A stretch of DNA of 64,000 bases from an uncultured Devosia sp. (GTDB lineage Bacteria; Pseudomonadota; Alphaproteobacteria; Rhizobiales; Devosiaceae), in assembly GCF_913055165.1 (NCBI RefSeq), contig NZ_CAJXJS010000005.1, positions 1 to 64,000 on the forward strand, given 5' to 3'. Position 1 is the stretch's first letter. Every line of letters begins with the position of its first letter. Positions 60,187-64,000 of this stretch are shown here, piece by piece. Made by a program: the position numbers and the translations under genes. The notes under the pieces were generated by a model that was given only the letters and a program-made list of their open reading frames with translations, was not told the DNA's origin and searched no databases.

Positions 60187-62349
60187 ATGACCGACTACCT
60201 GACCAAATCCGGGCTTTCCGTGCACAAGCTGCTTGTCGACTTCGTCGAGAACGAAGCGCTGCCGGGCCTGGCAGTATCGGTGGATCAGTTCTGGGATGGT
60301 TTGGCATCGCTTGCCCGCGAACATGTGCCCACCAATGCGCGGCTGCTGGCCAAGCGCGACGACATCCAGGCCAAGATCGATGAATGGCACCGCAAGTACG
60401 GGCCGGTGGCCAACAATCCGCAGGGCTATGAATTCTTCCTCAAGGAGATCGGCTACCTGGTGCCCGAGCCGGCCGACTTCACCATCGAGACCGAAGGGCT
60501 GGATCCGGAAATCTCCAGCATTTGCGGGCCGCAGCTGGTGGTGCCTGTGTCCAACGCCCGCTATGCGCTCAATGCCGCCAATGCACGCTGGGGCAGCCTC
60601 TATGATGCGCTCTATGGCACGGATGCGATTTCGCGCGAGGGCGAACTGGCGCCGGGCCAGGCGTTCAATGCCAAGCGCGCGGCAGCGGTGGTCAACCGGG
60701 CGGCGCAGTTCCTGGATGAAGCGTTTCCGCTGACCACGGGCAGCCATGCCGATGTGACGTCCTATGTCGTCGCCGAACAGGGCGGGCTGGCCAATCTGGT
60801 CATCGATACCAAGGCCGGACCGGCGGTGCTTGAGGACAAGTCTGCCTTTGTCGGCTATGCCGGGGCGGGCGAAAAGGCCGAGATCGTGCTCCGGCACAAC
60901 GGTCTGCACGCGGTTCTGGTGATCGACCCGTCAAACCCGATCGGGGCCACGCACCCCGCCGGGCTCAGCGATGTGATCGTCGAAGCGGCACTGACCACGA
61001 TCCAGGATTGCGAGGACTCGGTTGCCGCGGTCGATGCCGAGGACAAGGTCGGCGTCTATCGAAACTGGCTCGGGCTGATGCAGGGCAATCTCGAAGATAC
61101 CTTCGAAAAGGGCGGCAAGACCATCACCCGCAAGCTCAAGGCGGACCGGGTCTATAAGGGTGTTGATGGCAACGAACTCGTGCTCAAGGGCCGCTCGCTG
61201 CTGCTCGTGCGCAATGTCGGGCACCTGATGACTACCGACGCGGTGTTGCTTGACGGCAAACCGATCGGTGAAGGGCTGATGGATGCGGCGGTGACCGCGC
61301 TCTGCGCCATGCATGACACCGGCGCCAATGCGCGCAACGGCGCGATCTATGTGGTCAAACCCAAGATGCATGGACCCGAAGAAGTGGCCTTTGCCTGCGC
61401 CATTTTTGCTTCCGTCGAAGGCTTCCTGGGCCTCAAACCCAATACGATCAAGATCGGCATCATGGATGAGGAGCGCCGGACCTCGGCCAACCTCAAGGCG
61501 GCGATCTATGAGGCGCGCGCCCGCGTGTTCTTCATCAATACCGGCTTCCTCGACCGCACAGGCGATGAAATCCACACCTCGATGGAAGCGGGCGCCGTGC
61601 TGCGCAAGGATGAGATTAAGTCCGAAAAGTGGATTGCTTCCTATGAGGACCGCAATGTGCTGATCGGTCTGGCCACGGGCTTCTCGGGCAAGGCGCAGAT
61701 CGGCAAGGGCATGTGGGCACGGCCGGACGATATGGCGGCGATGATGGATGCCAAGATCGGCCACCCGAACGCCGGTGCCAATACGGCTTGGGTACCCTCG
61801 CCGACGGCAGCAACCCTGCATGCGCTGCACTATCACCAGGTCGATGTGTTCGAGGCGCAGAAGCGTCGCCACAACCAGGCGCTGCCGGGACTGTCCGAGC
61901 TATTCTCGATGCCGGTGCAGGCGCCTTATTCGCTGAGCCGGGAAGAGATTACGCGCGAGCTTGAAAACAATGCCCAGGGTATTCTTGGCTATGTGGTGCG
62001 GTGGGTGCAGCAGGGCGTGGGTTGTTCGAAAGTGCCGGACATCAACAATGTGGGGCTGATGGAAGACCGCGCCACCTGCCGGATTTCCTCGCAGGCCGTC
62101 GCCAATTGGCTGCGGCATGGCCTCGTCAGCCGCGACGAGGTGACCGCGGTCTTCGAGCGCATGGCGGCAGTGGTGGACGAACAGAATGCGGGCGACCCGC
62201 TCTATCGTCCCATGGCCGATAATTTCCAGTCGATCGCCTTCCAGGCGGCGCTGGACCTCGCCCTGCATGGTGCCGATCAGCCTTCTGGCTATACCGAGCC
62301 GCTGCTGCATGCCGCGCGCCGCAAGGTCAAGGCGCGGGACGCACACTGA
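60187..62349 (+). CDS. glcB: Malate synthase G
   Basis: The 720-aa enzyme condenses glyoxylate with acetyl-CoA to give malate. The long single-chain G form is shown by its length and by TIQDCEDSVAAVDAEDKVGV, YVVKPKMHGPEEVAFACAIF, IKIGIMDEERRTSANLKAAI with the catalytic Asp/Glu region, INTGFLDRTGDEIHTSMEAG and GANTAWVPSPTAATLHALHY. Placement next to the purine genes links glyoxylate from AllA to central metabolism. A bidirectional terminator follows. Confidence 0.96.
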   Translation: MTDYLTKSGLSVHKLLVDFVENEALPGLAVSVDQFWDGLASLAREHVPTNARLLAKRDDIQAKIDEWHRKYGPVANNPQGYEFFLKEIGYLVPEPADFTIETEGLDPEISSICGPQLVVPVSNARYALNAANARWGSLYDALYGTDAISREGELAPGQAFNAKRAAAVVNRAAQFLDEAFPLTTGSHADVTSYVVAEQGGLANLVIDTKAGPAVLEDKSAFVGYAGAGEKAEIVLRHNGLHAVLVIDPSNPIGATHPAGLSDVIVEAALTTIQDCEDSVAAVDAEDKVGVYRNWLGLMQGNLEDTFEKGGKTITRKLKADRVYKGVDGNELVLKGRSLLLVRNVGHLMTTDAVLLDGKPIGEGLMDAAVTALCAMHDTGANARNGAIYVVKPKMHGPEEVAFACAIFASVEGFLGLKPNTIKIGIMDEERRTSANLKAAIYEARARVFFINTGFLDRTGDEIHTSMEAGAVLRKDEIKSEKWIASYEDRNVLIGLATGFSGKAQIGKGMWARPDDMAAMMDAKIGHPNAGANTAWVPSPTAATLHALHYHQVDVFEAQKRRHNQALPGLSELFSMPVQAPYSLSREEITRELENNAQGILGYVVRWVQQGVGCSKVPDINNVGLMEDRATCRISSQAVANWLRHGLVSRDEVTAVFERMAAVVDEQNAGDPLYRPMADNFQSIAFQAALDLALHGADQPSGYTEPLLHAARRKVKARDAH

Positions 62350-62357
62350 GCATAAAG

Positions 62358-62392
62358 GAAGGCCCGCCATCTGGCGGGCCTTCTGGTATTAT
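62358..62392. terminator. Bidirectional terminator after glcB
   Basis: An 11-bp perfect stem (62358-62368 with 62373-62383) has an ATCT loop. It is T-rich on the 3' side and A-rich on the 5' side, and lies between convergent glcB and the esterase gene. Confidence 0.85.
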
Positions 62393-64000
62393 TCGCAGGT
62401 GAAGCTCTCGTGGCTCTTTTCGTCGCCGCCAGCATAGCGGGCGACAAGCGGATGCGGGCAGAGCTTGCGGGTCGCGTCGATGAGATCCGGGACATATTGA
62501 TTGTCCGGGGTGGCTGTGGCGACCAGGTGAGACGGGGATGTGCCATTTTCGACCCATTCGACCAGAGCCGTAAACGCATCGAACTTGTCGGTGGCCGGGC
62601 TGCCCGAGCCATGGCCCATGCCGGGTACGGTGTAGAGCAGGGCGAAATCCTCGGCATTGCCGCCATTATTGGCATCGAGTTGCTCATACCAGCGGATGGT
62701 GTCGAGGGCCGAGAAGACCGGATCGCTCATGCCGTGGAAGACGATCATCTTGCCCCCGGCGTCGCGGAAGTCGGCCATTTCGGGGTTGTCCACGTCAGTC
62801 GGTGTCATGAAGTCCATGGGAGACTCCGTGAATGTCGCATCGGTGGCATCGACGGTGGCGTCGGTATCGAAGTCATAGCCGAGCAGGAACTGCTCCAGGG
62901 CGGCTGGGCTGCCTTCCACCTGGACTGGCGGGTTGGAGAAAATCTGTGCGAGAGATGATGCGCCCATGGTGGCAATGAGCGGCATGTTATCCCAGGGCGG
63001 AATGGGGCTCTCAAGCTTCCAGAAGCGCCAGTCGCCCGATTCAATGCCACGATCCCACGCCCAGTTGGAATAGAGAGCCTCGCCCTTGGAATTGGTAGGG
63101 CCGGCATGGATGCGTCGCAGAGCCTCGACCTGGGCCGGGCTCAGGCAGGCCTCGGTGGCGTTGCCCTCGCAAGTGAGCGTCGAAATGTCGAAAGTCGACT
63201 GGCAAGCGGGGCTGTCGGCGATGACGCCGTCTTCGAGGCCATCAAGGCTGTCGCAGGCGTTGAGGACGGCGTCGGAAACCAGCTTGAGGTCTTCGGGCTT
63301 GAAGGCCGTGCGCACATCGCCGCTGATCGCCTTGAAGCTCTGGATGTCCCAGGCGTGCTGGATTGCAGCGCGCGGCAGGTTGAAGCCGGGAAAGGCCGCC
63401 AGGATGCCATCGAAGGCCTCGGGTGAACGCGTCGCCTGTACCATGGCATGGCGGCCGCCATTGGAGGCACCGACGCCATAGCTATAGGCGATCGCCTCGC
63501 CATAATAGTCCTCGACCAGCTTGGTGGCGACAGGATTGAGCTTCATCACTGCGCCATAGCCGTAGTCGCTGCGCGCCTCGGGGTCGAAGCCGAACTTCGC
63601 GCCACCCGCCAGACCTGCCTCGGGATGAACCGAACCATCATGGCCGGCATCGCTGGAGACCACGGCATAGCCGCGGGACAGGGCTGAATCGGCCGGATCG
63701 CCATTGAACAGATTGCCCATGGCGGGGACGACGGTGCCATCATTGCCGCCATTGAACTGGTGCACGAAACGACCGTTCCAGTCGTCCGGCAAGCGGAGCT
63801 CAAAGCTGACCTTGTAGATATTGCCATCAATGCCGGTGCGCTCCCCGACATGGCCGCGAACCAAACAATGAGCGACCGGTGCCTCGTCTCCAACCGGCGT
63901 CGGTGTAGCCTCGGCAATCACGAGGTCCTCCACCCCGAAATCATGCCCAACGAGTTGGCCGCAGTCGATGGCTTGGGCCTGGGCCACTCCGGCCCAGCCA
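62389..64000 (-). CDS. Tannase/feruloyl-esterase-family hydrolase, 5' partial
   Basis: About 537 codons are visible, the start being outside the window. The visible N-terminus GWAGVAQAQAIDCG looks like the end of a signal peptide. The alpha/beta-hydrolase core has the nucleophile Ser in GVGASNGGRHAMVQATRSPE, Asp in VFHGMSDPVFSALDTIRWYE and His in YTVPGMGHGSGSPATD. Four cysteine-rich turns (LNACDSLDGLEDGVIADSPA, STLTCEGNATEACLSP) match the disulfide-rich lid of tannases. The substrate is probably a plant ester such as a galloyl or feruloyl ester. Confidence 0.88.
   Translation of the reverse strand, partial: GWAGVAQAQAIDCGQLVGHDFGVEDLVIAEATPTPVGDEAPVAHCLVRGHVGERTGIDGNIYKVSFELRLPDDWNGRFVHQFNGGNDGTVVPAMGNLFNGDPADSALSRGYAVVSSDAGHDGSVHPEAGLAGGAKFGFDPEARSDYGYGAVMKLNPVATKLVEDYYGEAIAYSYGVGASNGGRHAMVQATRSPEAFDGILAAFPGFNLPRAAIQHAWDIQSFKAISGDVRTAFKPEDLKLVSDAVLNACDSLDGLEDGVIADSPACQSTFDISTLTCEGNATEACLSPAQVEALRRIHAGPTNSKGEALYSNWAWDRGIESGDWRFWKLESPIPPWDNMPLIATMGASSLAQIFSNPPVQVEGSPAALEQFLLGYDFDTDATVDATDATFTESPMDFMTPTDVDNPEMADFRDAGGKMIVFHGMSDPVFSALDTIRWYEQLDANNGGNAEDFALLYTVPGMGHGSGSPATDKFDAFTALVEWVENGTSPSHLVATATPDNQYVPDLIDATRKLCPHPLVARYAGGDEKSHESFTCE

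Overview
The window is a GC-rich alphaproteobacterial chromosome segment. It carries a GPR/RgsE-like polar-growth coiled-coil protein, chvE-gguAB, thuEFGKAB, an ECF sigma factor with an NrsF-type anti-sigma partner, and an EcfG-like promoter. This mix points to Hyphomicrobiales; Devosia or a close relative is my best guess, but no rRNA or marker gene proves it. I see no phage, transposase, CRISPR array, tRNA or rRNA. Most of the window is metabolic and transport operons.

Layout. 1-2.3 kb: C-terminal part of a giant helical protein. 2.4-3.0 kb: periplasmic Cu/Zn superoxide dismutase with an EcfG-type stress promoter, followed by about 700 bp of non-coding DNA with a 114-bp inverted-repeat element and a strong hairpin. 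3.7-9.9 kb: SorC and GntR regulators divergent from a ChvE-GguAB sugar ABC transporter. 10.0-12.4 kb: a stand-alone DnaB-like ATPase, a methyltransferase behind a 27-bp perfect palindrome, and a sulfurtransferase. 12.5-16.4 kb: a four-gene ABC importer whose binding-protein gene has an in-frame amber codon just after the signal peptide. 16.5-24.3 kb: LacI regulator plus thuEFGKAB for trehalose/maltose-type disaccharides. 24.4-29.2 kb: small secreted protein, GlsB-like membrane protein, Tat-exported 5'-nucleotidase, GtrA protein, methyltransferase and a second ThuA-like protein. 29.2-32.3 kb: nrsF-sigF divergent from a cytochrome b561/molybdoenzyme pair, with similar ECF promoter motifs facing both ways. 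32.6-39.0 kb: RhlE-like helicase, PanE-like reductase, otsBA trehalose synthesis, a deaminase and a YbaY-META envelope protein.

39.0-62.3 kb is dominated by purine catabolism. It encodes a purine/nucleoside-type ABC importer (52.7-57.4 kb), guanine deaminase, xanthine dehydrogenase with XdhC, membrane urate oxidase PuuD, 5-hydroxyisourate hydrolase, a PuuE-UraD fusion, ureidoglycine aminohydrolase AllE, ureidoglycolate lyase AllA and malate synthase G. This would take guanine to malate, except that no allantoate amidohydrolase (AllC) is present in the window. Two ArsR-controlled groups of SRPBCC, DUF1801 and VOC genes are interleaved between the purine genes. The window closes with a tannase/feruloyl-esterase-like gene cut off at its 5' end.

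The observations most worth checking are the amber codon in the ABC binding protein, the paired ECF promoters, the EcfG promoter of sodC, the dyad operators at the two arsR genes and at the methyltransferase, and the stand-alone DnaB-type ATPase. I found no clear new defence or mobile system.
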